Origin: Erythrobacter colymbi | GTDB lineage: Bacteria; Pseudomonadota; Alphaproteobacteria; Sphingomonadales; Sphingomonadaceae | Reading direction: 5' to 3' | NCBI RefSeq assembly: GCF_002155685.1 | Contig: NZ_MUYK01000009.1 | Coordinates: forward strand, 31,116 to 95,115 | Length of the DNA stretch: 64,000 nt | Part shown: in pieces, positions 30,654-39,148 of the stretch | How the letters are laid out: every line of letters begins with the position of its first letter | Position numbering within the stretch: the first letter of the stretch is position 1 | Notes under the pieces: generated by a model | What the model was told of the DNA's origin: nothing | Seen by the model: the letters and a program-made list of their open reading frames with translations, nothing else | Databases searched by the model: none | Translations under genes and position numbers: made by a program

Positions 30654-31871
30654 CTAGATGCCGGCCGCCGCCAGCGCCTGGTCCATATCCTCGGTGAGGT
30701 CCTCGATATCCTCGAGGCCGACATTGATCCGCAGCAGGCCTTCGGTCACGCCCATTTCGGCCCGCGCTTCCTCGGTCAGGCCGGCGTGGGTGGTCGAGGC
30801 GGGGTGGCACATCAGGCTGCGCGCATCGCCGATGTTGTTCGAGATGTCGATCAGCTTGAGCGCATCGAGCAGCGCGAAGGCCCGCGCGCGGGTGCCGACG
30901 TCCAGCGCGAAGATCGGCCCCGTCGCGTCCATCTGCGCGAGCGCGAGGTTGTGGCGCGGGTGGCTCGGCAGGCCCGGATGGAGCAGGTGCCCGCCCGCCT
31001 TCGTCACGCGCGGTTCGAGGAATTCGCCGAGCGCCACCGCGCTCTTGCTCTGGGCAAAGGCGCGCAAGGGGAGCGTCTCCAGCCCCTTCATCACCACCCA
31101 GGCGTTGAAGGCCGAAAGCGTCGGGCCGGTGTTGCGCTGGAAGGGCATCAGCACCTCGTCGATCCACTGCTTGCTCGCGCAGATCGCGCCCGCCAGCACG
31201 CGGCCCTGCCCGTCCATCAGCTTGGTCGCACTGTACGCGACCACATCCGCGCCGAACTGCATCGGGCGCTGCAAGACGGGCGAGGCGAAGGCATTGTCGA
31301 CCACCGTGGTGATCCCGTGCGCCTTGGCGAGGCCGCAGACATAGGCGAGATCGACGATATCGAGCGTCGGGTTCGCCGGGGTCTCGAAGAAGAACACCTT
31401 GGTGTTGGGCCGGATCGCGGCATCCCATGCGGCATTGTCGGCACTGTCGATCACGGTCGTCTCGATGCCGAACTTGGGCAGCAGGCTGTCGACCAGCCAG
31501 CGGCACGAGCCGAAGGCGGCGCGCGCGGCGACGACGTGGTCGCCCGCCGAAAGCTGGCACAGCATCGCCGCGGTCATCGCCGCCATCCCGCTCGCCTGCG
31601 TGCGGCAGGCCTCGGCCCCCTCCATCAGCGCGATGCGTTCTTCGAGCATGGCGACGGTCGGGTTCTGGAGGCGCGAATAGGTCATGCCCTGCGCGGTGCC
31701 CGCAAAGCGGTCGGCGACGGTCTGGGCGTCGTCGTAGGTATAGCCCGAGGAGAGGAACAGCGCCTCGCTGGTCTCGCCATGTTCGGAACGCCAGGTGCCG
31801 CCGCGCAGCGCCTTGGTTGCGGGTCGCCAGCCGCTGGTGGCGGCGCGGTCCATGCCGGTGGTCTTCTTCAT
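30654..31871 (-). CDS. metZ: O-succinylhomoserine sulfhydrylase
   Basis: MetZ makes homocysteine from O-succinylhomoserine and sulfide in methionine synthesis. The 405-residue PLP enzyme has SRLQNPT, the cofactor-binding ASGMAAMTAAM, and the Schiff-base Lys in SATKLMDGQGR. The C-terminus includes RINVGLEDIEDLTEDMDQAL. The start at 31869-31871 gives the usual N-terminus. Confidence 0.93.
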   Translation of the reverse strand: MKKTTGMDRAATSGWRPATKALRGGTWRSEHGETSEALFLSSGYTYDDAQTVADRFAGTAQGMTYSRLQNPTVAMLEERIALMEGAEACRTQASGMAAMTAAMLCQLSAGDHVVAARAAFGSCRWLVDSLLPKFGIETTVIDSADNAAWDAAIRPNTKVFFFETPANPTLDIVDLAYVCGLAKAHGITTVVDNAFASPVLQRPMQFGADVVAYSATKLMDGQGRVLAGAICASKQWIDEVLMPFQRNTGPTLSAFNAWVVMKGLETLPLRAFAQSKSAVALGEFLEPRVTKAGGHLLHPGLPSHPRHNLALAQMDATGPIFALDVGTRARAFALLDALKLIDISNNIGDARSLMCHPASTTHAGLTEEARAEMGVTEGLLRINVGLEDIEDLTEDMDQALAAAGI

Positions 31872-31881
31872 GTGCCCGCCT

Positions 31882-32445
31882 CTAGGACGGCAGCAGCCCG
31901 CCCGCAAGCAGGCCTTCGCGCGCCGCATCGCCGTGCCCGACCGCGGCGAGCATCATCGTCCCCTCGATCACGGTGAGGAGATATCGCGCGCCGCCCGCCG
32001 GATCGGGATCGCCTGCCGGCATCTGCCCTTCGAGCCACACGACCAGCTCGTCCACCATCGCCCGGGCCGCCTCGCGGAAGCCGGGCAGGCCGCGCGCCGA
32101 GCCCGCGACGATTTCCCACCAAAGGTGCATGAAGGGCTGCATCGCCGGATCGCCGTTCTGGGCGAGGATGCGCTCCACCAGCGCCTCGCGCGTCGTGGGG
32201 CGGTCCTGCCCGGCGATCACCCCTTCGAGCATCGCCGCATAGACCTGCGCGATGTGCGACAGCAGATCGACGACCAGCTGTTCCTTGGTACCGAAGTGGT
32301 AGATCAGCATCCGGTCCGAGGTGCCCGCGCCCTTGGCGAGCGGCCGCAGGCTCGCCTGCCCCAGCCCATGCGCGAGCACGTGCGCCATCAGCAGCGGCAG
32401 CAGGCTGTCCTTGGACATCGGAGGCTTCTTCGAGCGCGGGCTCAT
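31882..32445 (-). CDS. TetR-family regulator
   Basis: The 187-residue protein has an N-terminal HTH (GLGQASLRPLAKGAGTSDRMLIYHFGTKEQLV) and a TetR-type C-terminal helical domain with WWEIVAGSARGLPGF. It is divergent from the membrane gene at 32518, and the shared spacer has a perfect inverted repeat, so it probably represses that gene and itself. The inducer is unknown. Confidence 0.9.
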   Translation of the reverse strand: MSPRSKKPPMSKDSLLPLLMAHVLAHGLGQASLRPLAKGAGTSDRMLIYHFGTKEQLVVDLLSHIAQVYAAMLEGVIAGQDRPTTREALVERILAQNGDPAMQPFMHLWWEIVAGSARGLPGFREAARAMVDELVVWLEGQMPAGDPDPAGGARYLLTVIEGTMMLAAVGHGDAAREGLLAGGLLPS

Positions 32446-32472
32446 GCGGGTGCTTGTAGCGGGGTGTAGGGC

Positions 32473-32501
32473 TTGCTACAAGCGCACGTAGCAATCGCTA
32501 C
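32473..32501. promoter_or_regulatory. Probable TetR operator
   Basis: TTGCTAC-N8-GTAGCAA (32473-32494) is a perfect inverted repeat, and GTAGC-N4-GCTAC (32488-32501) overlaps it. Both lie between the divergent TetR and membrane-protein starts, the usual place for a TetR operator. Confidence 0.65.
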
Positions 32502-32517
32502 ATATGGGAGACTCGCG

Positions 32518-32928
32518 ATGCCAGACACCCTTACCCCCTTCCTCGCGCTCGCCGGTGGCGGGCTGGTCTTTGCGACCGCCGCGATCCTGATGATCCTCGT
32601 GCGGCCCGGTGCGCCGGGCAATGCCGTGCTCGCGGGCGGGCTGTCGGCGGGCTTTGCCGCCTTCACCCTCGTCACCATCGCGACCGAGGGCTTCTTTCCG
32701 GTGATCCTCAACCACACCACCAACCTGTGGGGCGTGCAGGTGTGGTGGGACCTGCTGTTCTCGCTGACCGTGGCGTATTTCCTGATCCTGCCACGGGCGA
32801 AGGCGGCGGGGATGAACCTGCCATTGTGGACGGTGCTGATACTCGCCTCGGCGAGCATTGCGCTCCTCGCCATGTGTGCGCGGCTGTTCTGGCTGGAGCA
32901 GACGGACGGCAAGCCGGTGCGGGCATAA
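32518..32928 (+). CDS. Small membrane protein, four transmembrane segments
   Basis: The 136-residue product is almost entirely hydrophobic, with segments around residues 6-28, 40-60, 80-97 and 103-125. I do not recognise a motif. The pairing with a divergent TetR gene and a perfect operator suggests inducible expression. The ATG at 32518-32520 follows GGGAG. Confidence 0.75.
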   Translation: MPDTLTPFLALAGGGLVFATAAILMILVRPGAPGNAVLAGGLSAGFAAFTLVTIATEGFFPVILNHTTNLWGVQVWWDLLFSLTVAYFLILPRAKAAGMNLPLWTVLILASASIALLAMCARLFWLEQTDGKPVRA

Positions 32929-32974
32929 TCTGTCTTGCGGCGATGGCTGGCCCTGCCTAAGCGCGGGGCCAGTC

Positions 32975-34312
32975 ATGGCCGAGGCCCAAGCGTCCCCCTC
33001 CCCCGCCGCCGCGCTTCCGCCGGCCCGCCCGCGCGACCCGCTGGGCTGGGTGCTGGCGATGACGGGTATCTTCGCGCTGCTCGCCGGATGGCGTCTCGCG
33101 ATCCCCTCGATCCTCTATTTCGACGAGGTCCACTACATCCCCGCAGCGCGCGAGTTCCTGTCGCTGATCCAGACCGGCGCGGGCGAGTATCGCAACCGCG
33201 AGCACCCGCTGCTGGCCAAGGAGCTGATCGCGCTGGGCATGCTGGTGTTCGGCGACAATCCACTGGGCTGGCGGATCGTGCCGTGGGCCAGCGGCGTGCT
33301 GGCATTCTTCGCCGCCCTGCGTGCGTTGTGGCATGCGAGCCATGACCGCTACGCCACCCTCGCCTTCGGGCTGCTGCTGGCAACCGGCTTCCCGCTGTTC
33401 ATCCATTCGCGCATCGCGATGCTCGATATCGTCATGGCGAACGCGCTGGCGGTGGCTGCATGGCAATTCGCCGCGGCCTGTGCCCAGCCCGAACAGGGGC
33501 GCTGGCGCCTCGCGCTCACCGGCATTGCGATCGGCTGCGCGCTGGGGGCCAAGTGGAACGCCATTCCGCTCGCGATGGTGCCCGGCATCACCTTCTTCAT
33601 CGCCCGCGCTCTCGCCGGTCGCCGCCGCCTGCTGCTGAGCCGCCGCGGCGCGCCGGTGCCGGGGATCACGCTGGTCGAGGCCTTCGTCTGGCTCGGGATC
33701 GTGCCGCTGGCGGTCTATGCGGCGACCTATGTGCCGGGCTACTGGTGGGCGGACGCCGCGCATCCCTCGCCGCTCGCAAGCCAAGGGCTGATCGGGCTCC
33801 ACCGCGAGATGTTCGAGCTCCAGAGCCAGCTCAAGACCCCGCACCGCTACATGAGCCAGTGGTCGCAATGGGTGCTGAACACGCGCGGGATCTGGTATCT
33901 CTACGAAGAGGTCGACGGTGCGATGCGCGGGGTGCTGCTGGTGGGCAATCCGCTGACGATGTGGCTCGGGCTCCCGGCGCTGGCGTGGTGCCTGGTCGAG
34001 GGCGTGTGGCAAAGGAACTGGGCGCGGCTGGCGGCGGCGCTCGGCTATGCCGCGGCGCTCGGCCTGTGGGTGATCGCGCCCAAGCCGGTGCAGTTCTACT
34101 ACCACTATCTTGTGCCGAGCTTCTTCCTGCTCGCCGCGCTCGCCTTGGCATGCAGCGACTTGCGCCGCCTGCCGAAGGGCGAGTGGCTCGCGGGCGGCGT
34201 GCTGGCAGGGGCGCTGCTGGTGGCGGCCTATTTCTTCCCGATCATCGCCGCCCTCCCGATCGCGGGGCCGGACGCCTACCTCGACTGGATGTGGCTGAAG
34301 GGGTGGATGTGA
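32975..34312 (+). CDS. Glycosyltransferase family 39-like (protein O-mannosyltransferase-type) membrane enzyme
   Basis: The 445-residue protein has about ten transmembrane segments. The first loop YFDEVHYIPAARE carries the acidic DE pair of GT39/GT-C enzymes, followed by NREHPLLAKELIALGM with the H-P-L-K motif. These enzymes transfer mannose from polyprenyl-phosphate-mannose. The convergent GT2-GtrA gene (34730-35824) is a candidate maker of that donor. The acceptor is unknown. Confidence 0.85.
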   Translation: MAEAQASPSPAAALPPARPRDPLGWVLAMTGIFALLAGWRLAIPSILYFDEVHYIPAAREFLSLIQTGAGEYRNREHPLLAKELIALGMLVFGDNPLGWRIVPWASGVLAFFAALRALWHASHDRYATLAFGLLLATGFPLFIHSRIAMLDIVMANALAVAAWQFAAACAQPEQGRWRLALTGIAIGCALGAKWNAIPLAMVPGITFFIARALAGRRRLLLSRRGAPVPGITLVEAFVWLGIVPLAVYAATYVPGYWWADAAHPSPLASQGLIGLHREMFELQSQLKTPHRYMSQWSQWVLNTRGIWYLYEEVDGAMRGVLLVGNPLTMWLGLPALAWCLVEGVWQRNWARLAAALGYAAALGLWVIAPKPVQFYYHYLVPSFFLLAALALACSDLRRLPKGEWLAGGVLAGALLVAAYFFPIIAALPIAGPDAYLDWMWLKGWM

Positions 34313-34346
34313 TGGAAAGGTCCACGTCAATCTGCTAGCTATCCCT

Positions 34347-34378
34347 CGTCATTGCGAGCGAAGCGAAGCAATCCATGG
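34347..34378 (+). repeat. GTCATTGCGAG repeat, left bracket of the GIY-YIG cassette
   Basis: CGTCATTGCGAG...CAATCCATGG. The repeat's terminal ATG is the start codon of the GIY-YIG gene (34375). The inverted partner begins two bases after that gene's stop codon (34682-34719). Confidence 0.8.
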
Positions 34379-34680
34379 ACCAGAACAGGCAATTCCAGCC
34401 TGCCGTCTACATCATGGCCAACCACAAGAACGGGACGCTCTACGTTGGCGTCACGTCGGACCTTCCGCGACGCATATGGGAGCATCGAGAGGGGCATGTG
34501 GAGGGCTTCACGCGTCGATATGGCTGCAAGCGCCTCGTCTGGTTCGAGCTCCACGCGACCATGGAACACGCAATCGCCCGCGAAAAGCAGATCAAGGGCG
34601 GATCACGGGCGAAGAAGATCGCCCTGATCGAGGCGCTGAACCCCGAATGGCGGGACCTGTTCTTCGAATTGAACCCTTAG
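34375..34680 (+). CDS. GIY-YIG single-domain endonuclease (UPF0213-like), repeat-bracketed
   Basis: The 101-residue protein is a minimal GIY-YIG nuclease: VYIMANHKNGTLYVGVTSDLPRRIWEH (the GIY and YIG positions are YIM and YVG), the catalytic Arg in DLPRR, and a metal-binding Glu in HAREKQIKG-type context (AREKQIKGG). It starts inside one palindromic repeat and stops one base before the inverted copy, so gene plus repeats form a compact unit placed between two convergent glycosyltransferase genes. Homing or mobilisation is inferred; single-domain relatives have mostly unknown roles. Confidence 0.85.
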   Translation: MDQNRQFQPAVYIMANHKNGTLYVGVTSDLPRRIWEHREGHVEGFTRRYGCKRLVWFELHATMEHAIAREKQIKGGSRAKKIALIEALNPEWRDLFFELNP

Positions 34681-34681
34681 G

Positions 34682-34719
34682 CCATGGATTGCTTCGTCGC
34701 TGCGCTCCTCGCAATGACG
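34682..34719 (-). repeat. GTCATTGCGAG repeat, right bracket of the GIY-YIG cassette
   Basis: Reverse-complement copy (CCATGGATTGCTTCG ... GCAATGACG) starting two bases after the GIY-YIG stop codon. Together with 34347-34378 it encloses the gene exactly. Confidence 0.8.
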
Positions 34720-34729
34720 AAGGTGAGGC

Positions 34730-35824
34730 TCAAAACCTTCCCCACACAAACCGGCTCGAAAGGGCGTAGTTCCAGACCGAGCCGACCACGATCCCCGCCA
34801 GCGCGGCGAGCACCCAGAACACGCCTTGCGCCTCGAGGAAGGTCGCAATCGCGACGTTGGCGAAGCCGCCGATCGCACAGGTGGCGATGAAGCCGATCCA
34901 GCCGCGCAGCAGCGCCGCCGCGCCGGTCAGGCGCTTGTCGCGGTAGGTCAGCCAGTTGTTGAGCCAGAAGTTGAAGCTCATCGCCACCAGCACCGCGCCA
35001 CTCTGGGCGAAGGTGAAGTGGTGGCCGAACAGGAACAACAGGCTCGTCAGCACCACGAAGTGCACCACCACGCCCAACGCGCCGACGGTGCCGAACAGGG
35101 CGAAACGGGTCGGGATCACCTTGCCCAGGGTCTTGTCGTAGAGCCCGGCGAGGAAATCGAACAGGATGGCGCGGTCCAGCTTGCTTTCTCCTTCGCGGCG
35201 GGCCGCGAAATTGAGGGGGAATTCCTTGACCTTCATGGCCGTGTCCGACGTCGCTAGCAGGTCGAGCAGGATCTTGAACCCGATCCCCGTCAGCCGCGGC
35301 ACAAGCGCGCGGGCGGTGGACGAGGGGAGCATGAAATAGCCGCTCATCGGGTCGGTCAGTTCGACGCCGGTGATCTTGCGGGCAATGGCATTGGCATAGG
35401 TCGAGAGCTTCTCGCGCTCGGGCGCGGCCCATTCGGCGGTGCTCGCGCCTTCGGCAAAGCGGCTGGCGACGCAGATCTCGGCCTCGCCGCTCTTGAGCGC
35501 GGCGAGCATGCCGGGGAGCAGCGCGGGATCGTGCTGGTGGTCGGCGTCCATCACCGCCACATAGGGCGCGGCGGTGGCACAGAAGCCTTCGATGGCGGCG
35601 CTCGCAAGACCCCGGCGGCCGATGCGCTGGATCACCCGCACCCGCGGATCGGTGAGCGCGATCGCGCGCGCCTCGTCGGCGGTGCCGTCCTTGCTGTCAT
35701 CATCGACAATGATGACTTCCCACGCTGCCGCGTCACGAATCGCACGGTCGATCCGCTCCACCAGCGGGGCGAGATTGCCGCGCTCGTTGAGCGTCGGGAG
35801 AATGATCGCAAGGTCGAGGCTCAT
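34730..35824 (-). CDS. Polyprenol-phosphate-mannose synthase fused to GtrA-type membrane domain
   Basis: Residues 1-235 are a family-2 glycosyltransferase of the DPM1 type (IILPTLNERGNL, VDDDSKDGTADEA, MDADHQHDP, and the GYFMLPS / GFKILLDLL motifs). Residues about 245-364 are a four-helix GtrA domain (FALFGTVGALGVVVHF, SFNFWLNNWLTYRDKRL). Such fusions load a sugar on polyprenyl phosphate and move it across the membrane. The ATG at 35822-35824 lies five bases after the leuB stop. The link to the GT39 gene opposite is inference. Confidence 0.9.
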   Translation of the reverse strand: MSLDLAIILPTLNERGNLAPLVERIDRAIRDAAAWEVIIVDDDSKDGTADEARAIALTDPRVRVIQRIGRRGLASAAIEGFCATAAPYVAVMDADHQHDPALLPGMLAALKSGEAEICVASRFAEGASTAEWAAPEREKLSTYANAIARKITGVELTDPMSGYFMLPSSTARALVPRLTGIGFKILLDLLATSDTAMKVKEFPLNFAARREGESKLDRAILFDFLAGLYDKTLGKVIPTRFALFGTVGALGVVVHFVVLTSLLFLFGHHFTFAQSGAVLVAMSFNFWLNNWLTYRDKRLTGAAALLRGWIGFIATCAIGGFANVAIATFLEAQGVFWVLAALAGIVVGSVWNYALSSRFVWGRF

Positions 35825-35829
35825 GGCGT

Positions 35830-36888
35830 TCAAAGCCGCTCGCGCACGCCCGCGCCGATGGCCGCCGTGCCGTGGCTGCCGCCGAGATCGCCGCCGAGGA
35901 TGCCGTCGGCGAGCGCCCTGGCCACAGCGCCCTCGATCCGCGCGGCCTGATCCTCCAGACCGAAGGAATGGCGCAGCATCATCGCCGCCGACAGGATCGT
36001 CGCCATCGGGTTGGCCTTGCCCTGCCCGGCAATATCGGGCGCGGAGCCGTGGATCGGCTCGTAGAGGCCGAAAGTGCCGTGCCCGGTCTGCCGCTCGCCC
36101 AGCGAGGCGGAGGGCAGCAGCCCGATCGAGCCGACCGCCGCGCTCGCGAGGTCCGAAAGAATGTCGCCGAACAGGTTGCCCGTCAGCAACACGCCGAAGC
36201 GCTCGGGGTGGCTGACGGTCTGCATCGCGGCATTATCGACGTACATGTGATCGAGCGCGACCTGCGGATAATCCGCCGCGACCTCCAGCACCACATCGCG
36301 CCACAGCTGGCTGGTTTCCAGCACATTGGCCTTGTCGACGCTGGTGAGCGGCAGGCCCGCAGCTGCCGCCGCGCGGAAAGCGACATGGGCGATGCGGCGC
36401 ACTTCGCTCTCCGAATAGGACATGGCGTCCCACCCCTCGCGCTCGCCGGCATCGGTGGTGCGCTGGCCCTTGGCGCCGAAATAGACGTCGCCCGTCAGCT
36501 CGCGCACGATCAGCATGTCGAGGCCCGCAGCGATATCGGCGCGCAGGGGCGAGAGGTGCTCAAGCCCCGCGAACACCTTGGCCGGGCGCAGGTTGGCGAA
36601 CAGGCCGAGGTGCTTTCTGAGGCCGAGGATCGCCTGCTCGGGCCGCAGGTGGCGTTCGAGCGCGTCGCAGGTCGGATCGCCCACCGCGCCGAACAGGATC
36701 GCATCGGCCTCGCGCGCCATCGCCAGCGTCTCTTCGGGCAGCGGGTGGCCGTGGCGATGGTAGGCCGCGCCGCCCACATCGCCGGTGAACAGCGTGAGAC
36801 CCGGGAGCGCCAGCGCTTCGAGCACCGCGACCGCCTCGGCGGTGACCTCGGGGCCGATCCCGTCGCCGGGCAGGACTGCAATCTTCAC
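35830..36888 (-). CDS. leuB: 3-Isopropylmalate dehydrogenase
   Basis: LeuB performs NAD-dependent oxidation and decarboxylation of 3-isopropylmalate in leucine synthesis. The 352-residue protein starts with a GTG and [15 protein letters not shown], and contains [48 protein letters not shown] and [18 protein letters not shown]. It is complete. leuA, leuC and leuD are not in this window. Confidence 0.97.
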   Translation of the reverse strand: MKIAVLPGDGIGPEVTAEAVAVLEALALPGLTLFTGDVGGAAYHRHGHPLPEETLAMAREADAILFGAVGDPTCDALERHLRPEQAILGLRKHLGLFANLRPAKVFAGLEHLSPLRADIAAGLDMLIVRELTGDVYFGAKGQRTTDAGEREGWDAMSYSESEVRRIAHVAFRAAAAAGLPLTSVDKANVLETSQLWRDVVLEVAADYPQVALDHMYVDNAAMQTVSHPERFGVLLTGNLFGDILSDLASAAVGSIGLLPSASLGERQTGHGTFGLYEPIHGSAPDIAGQGKANPMATILSAAMMLRHSFGLEDQAARIEGAVARALADGILGGDLGGSHGTAAIGAGVRERL

Positions 36889-36901
36889 TTGGGGGTCCCC
36901 T

Positions 36902-37501
36902 TCACGCCATCCGCGCCAACCGCTCGGTCAGCCGCTTCCGCGCGCCCATAACATCGCGCCGGTCGCCTGCAAGCAGGTAGTGCGCAAGGCGGCGCTCGAG
37001 TATCCCCAGCATAGCGAGTGTCTGGGGCCAGTCGGCCGCGGGCGGCGGGGCCTCGCCGCCATAGCCGAGCTCCGACAGGAGCAGGGTCTCGTAGCCGATC
37101 AGCCCGCTCACCCACCCGCGCGCCGAGGGGGCGATGGCGATGGCCTCGAGCAGCGCGTCGAGCGCGGCGTGGAGCGCGGGGTACGGCTGGCGTTCGGGAA
37201 GCGTCGCGGCGGTGAGCGCGCAGGCCCACCCGATCGCGGCGGCGGGCAGCGGCTCGGTCATCAGCGCGGCGCGCGACTGTTCGAGCTCGAGCCGGGCAAA
37301 GGGTAGCTGGCCGCCGGGCCGGGTGGTGAATTCCGCCGCGACGCGGTTGCCGGGCACCATCACCGCGCGCATCTGCCGCCCGCGCCCACCCGCGACATAG
37401 GCCGCGACAAGGCCCTGCCCCGCGGTCAACAGCCGCACCATCGCCCCGGTCTCCCCCTGAGGGCGCGAGCCGAGCAGAATGGCGGGGGCGTGGGGGGTCA
37501 A
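36902..37501 (-). CDS. recO: DNA repair protein RecO
   Basis: RecO loads RecA on SSB-coated DNA in the RecFOR pathway. The 199-residue product has an N-terminal OB-fold ([38 protein letters not shown]) and a helical C-terminus with [20 protein letters not shown]. It is shorter than the E. coli protein (242 aa), as is usual for alphaproteobacteria, and lacks the zinc-finger Cys. The start codon is TTG at 37499-37501, and the exact start is uncertain. Confidence 0.88.
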   Translation of the reverse strand: MTPHAPAILLGSRPQGETGAMVRLLTAGQGLVAAYVAGGRGRQMRAVMVPGNRVAAEFTTRPGGQLPFARLELEQSRAALMTEPLPAAAIGWACALTAATLPERQPYPALHAALDALLEAIAIAPSARGWVSGLIGYETLLLSELGYGGEAPPPAADWPQTLAMLGILERRLAHYLLAGDRRDVMGARKRLTERLARMA

Positions 37502-37513
37502 GACTCAATCCCC

Positions 37514-37654
37514 CGTCGCCCCTGCGCAGGCAGGGGCCCAGCCAACGTCGATGTCGAAGGAGAGTTCTTGCAGCCCGATCTCCCACCGGCGATCAGTGCG
37601 AGCACTGCGTTCGGCACAAAGCCCAGATGGGCCCCGGCCTGCGCAGGGGCGACG
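37514..37654. repeat. Inverted pair of the CGTCGCCCCTGC repeat
   Basis: One unit at 37514-37540 (CGTCGCCCCTGCGCAGG...) and an inverted copy at 37628-37654 (...GCGCAGGGGCGACG) are separated by about 87 bp between recO and the second GIY-YIG gene. The inverted copy ends 12 bases before the GIY-YIG stop codon. Confidence 0.75.
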
Positions 37655-37666
37655 GAGTATCGGCAA

Positions 37667-37954
37667 TCAGCCATTGATCGTCTCGAACAGGTCAATCCAG
37701 GCGGGATTCGCAGCGCGGATCAGCCGAAGCTTCCACTGCCGCTTCCACTTCTTCATCGCCTTTTCGCGGGCAATGGCATCGATGATCGTGTCGTGGTGTT
37801 CGGCATAGACCAGCCGCGTGAGATTGTGCTTGCGACAGAACGCCGAGCCGCGCCCCTCGCGATGCGCAAACACCCGTGCGGCAAGATCGGCGGTCACGCC
37901 GATGTAGAGCGTGCCGTGCGGTCCGTTCGTCATGATATAGACCCAGCCGCCCAT
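37667..37954 (-). CDS. GIY-YIG single-domain endonuclease, second copy
   Basis: The 95-residue protein starts MGGWVYIMTNGPHGTLYIGVTADLAARVFAHREG (GIY-YIG core, catalytic Arg in AARV) and has AREKAMKKWKRQWKLRLI near the end. It is only partly similar to the copy at 34375 and has different flanking repeats (37628-37654 and 37997-38023, both same orientation). The ATG at 37952-37954 was chosen because upstream codons are translated repeat DNA. Function unknown beyond nuclease fold. Confidence 0.85.
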   Translation of the reverse strand: MGGWVYIMTNGPHGTLYIGVTADLAARVFAHREGRGSAFCRKHNLTRLVYAEHHDTIIDAIAREKAMKKWKRQWKLRLIRAANPAWIDLFETING

Positions 37955-37996
37955 CGCCCCATGATATGGACTTTGCGGCCAGCCCGCCAGCGCGGA

Positions 37997-38023
37997 TGGG
38001 CCCCTGCCTTCGCAGGGGCGACG
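37997..38023 (-). repeat. CGTCGCCCCTGC repeat upstream of the second GIY-YIG gene
   Basis: TGGGCCCCTGCC...GGGGCGACG, same orientation as 37628-37654. It lies 43 bp before the GIY-YIG start. With the two units near 37514-37654 it shows three copies within 500 bp. Confidence 0.75.
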
Positions 38024-38030
38024 AAGAGAA

Positions 38031-38279
38031 TCAGTCCTTCGACTTCGCTTCCAGCGCGGCGAGGCGCGCTTCGAGGGCGTCGGCCTGTTCGCGGGCCTTC
38101 TGGGCCATCGCCTTGACGGTCTCGAATTCCTCTCTGGAGACGAAATCGATCCCGCCAAAGGCCTCGCGCATCCGCTCGCGCGCGCTTTCGCGGGCTTCGC
38201 GGGTCATGCCTGCCATGGTGCCGGCAGCGCTGTTGGCGAGTTTGACAAGGTCGGCGATGATCGGGTTCTGGCTTTGCAT
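38031..38279 (-). CDS. ubiK: UbiK-like ubiquinone accessory factor (BMFP domain)
   Basis: The 82-residue protein has a short N-terminus (MQSQNPIIADLVKLANSAAG), a helical middle with REEFETVKAMAQKAREQADALEARLAALEAK, and a C-terminal coiled coil, the BMFP architecture. UbiK helps the Ubi complex in ubiquinone synthesis. The symbol rests on architecture; no other ubi genes are nearby. The ATG is at 38277-38279. Confidence 0.75.
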   Translation of the reverse strand: MQSQNPIIADLVKLANSAAGTMAGMTREARESARERMREAFGGIDFVSREEFETVKAMAQKAREQADALEARLAALEAKSKD

Positions 38280-38347
38280 TTTTTCTTTTTGGGGATGCTT
38301 GCCCTGAAGTGCAAGCATCCTCCTCGCTCTCGCGGCGTCCTTGTTGG

Positions 38348-38369
38348 CCTACCGCTTCGCTACTTGAGG
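38348..38369. repeat. CGCTTCGCTACTTGAGG unit, matches 22000-22021
   Basis: The 17-base core CGCTTCGCTACTTGAGG and the preceding CCTA/CCTAC are nearly identical at 22000-22021 and 38348-38369. The former lies in the repeat-rich stretch, the latter between ubiK-like and tspO genes. Confidence 0.6.
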
Positions 38370-38371
38370 CC

Positions 38372-38917
38372 TCAGAGCTTCACCCGCACCGCTGCGCCGT
38401 TGCCGCTCGGGCCGCCGTCGGGGTTCTCGACGATGAACTGGTAGTTGAGCACGCTCGCAAAGCACAGCCACGCCAGATAGGGCAGCAGCAGCAGCGCCGC
38501 CGAGCGGCGGACGCGCAGCACCAGCGCGAGCGCGATCAGCAGGCTCGCGATGCCGAAGCCAAGCACCATCAGCCCGGCGAACATGTCCTGCATCCCGAAG
38601 AACACCAGCGTCCAGACCTGCGTGACGATGAAATGGATCGCGAAGACCACCAGCGCCACGCCCCGCCCCGGTGCGCCCCAGGCGCTCGCCACGCTCGCCA
38701 TCGCGAGGCCGATCAGCACGAACAGCGCCGTCCACACGATCCCGAAGGTCACCGGCGGCGGGAAGATCGCGGGCTTGGTCAGCCCCGCGAACCACGCCGT
38801 GTCCGGGCTGCCGAGCTTGCCCGCGGCAAAGCCGACCAGCAGGACCAGCGGCACCATGAACAGCGCCCAGCGCAGGAAACTGGCGCGCAGCTGGGCGGGG
38901 GAAGCAAGGACGTTCAT
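38372..38917 (-). CDS. tspO: TspO/MBR family membrane protein
   Basis: The 181-residue protein has five transmembrane segments and the family motif LTKPAIFPPPVTFGIVWT followed by VWTLVFFG and YLAWLCFASVLNYQF. TspO proteins bind tetrapyrroles and cholesterol-like ligands and respond to oxygen and light in Rhodobacter. The ATG at 38915-38917 was chosen over an upstream start that would add a non-conserved stretch. Confidence 0.9.
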   Translation of the reverse strand: MNVLASPAQLRASFLRWALFMVPLVLLVGFAAGKLGSPDTAWFAGLTKPAIFPPPVTFGIVWTALFVLIGLAMASVASAWGAPGRGVALVVFAIHFIVTQVWTLVFFGMQDMFAGLMVLGFGIASLLIALALVLRVRRSAALLLLPYLAWLCFASVLNYQFIVENPDGGPSGNGAAVRVKL

Positions 38918-39148
38918 CGGCTCACGACTCTCCGGCATTCGGGCCGGCACCCGGGCCGGCGATCGGGAACGCGGCGATACCAGAGCCGCGCGGCATCGCC
39001 AAATCCTCGATCAGGATCCGGCCTGTAACTTTCCGCCCCGCGCCGGCGAAGCAGGGGGGCGGCAAGCACATGCCGGGCAGGACGCCGCGTGCCCGATCAT
39101 CATCACCGGACCGCCGCATTGCGCGGGGCCGCTCAGGGGAATGTTACC

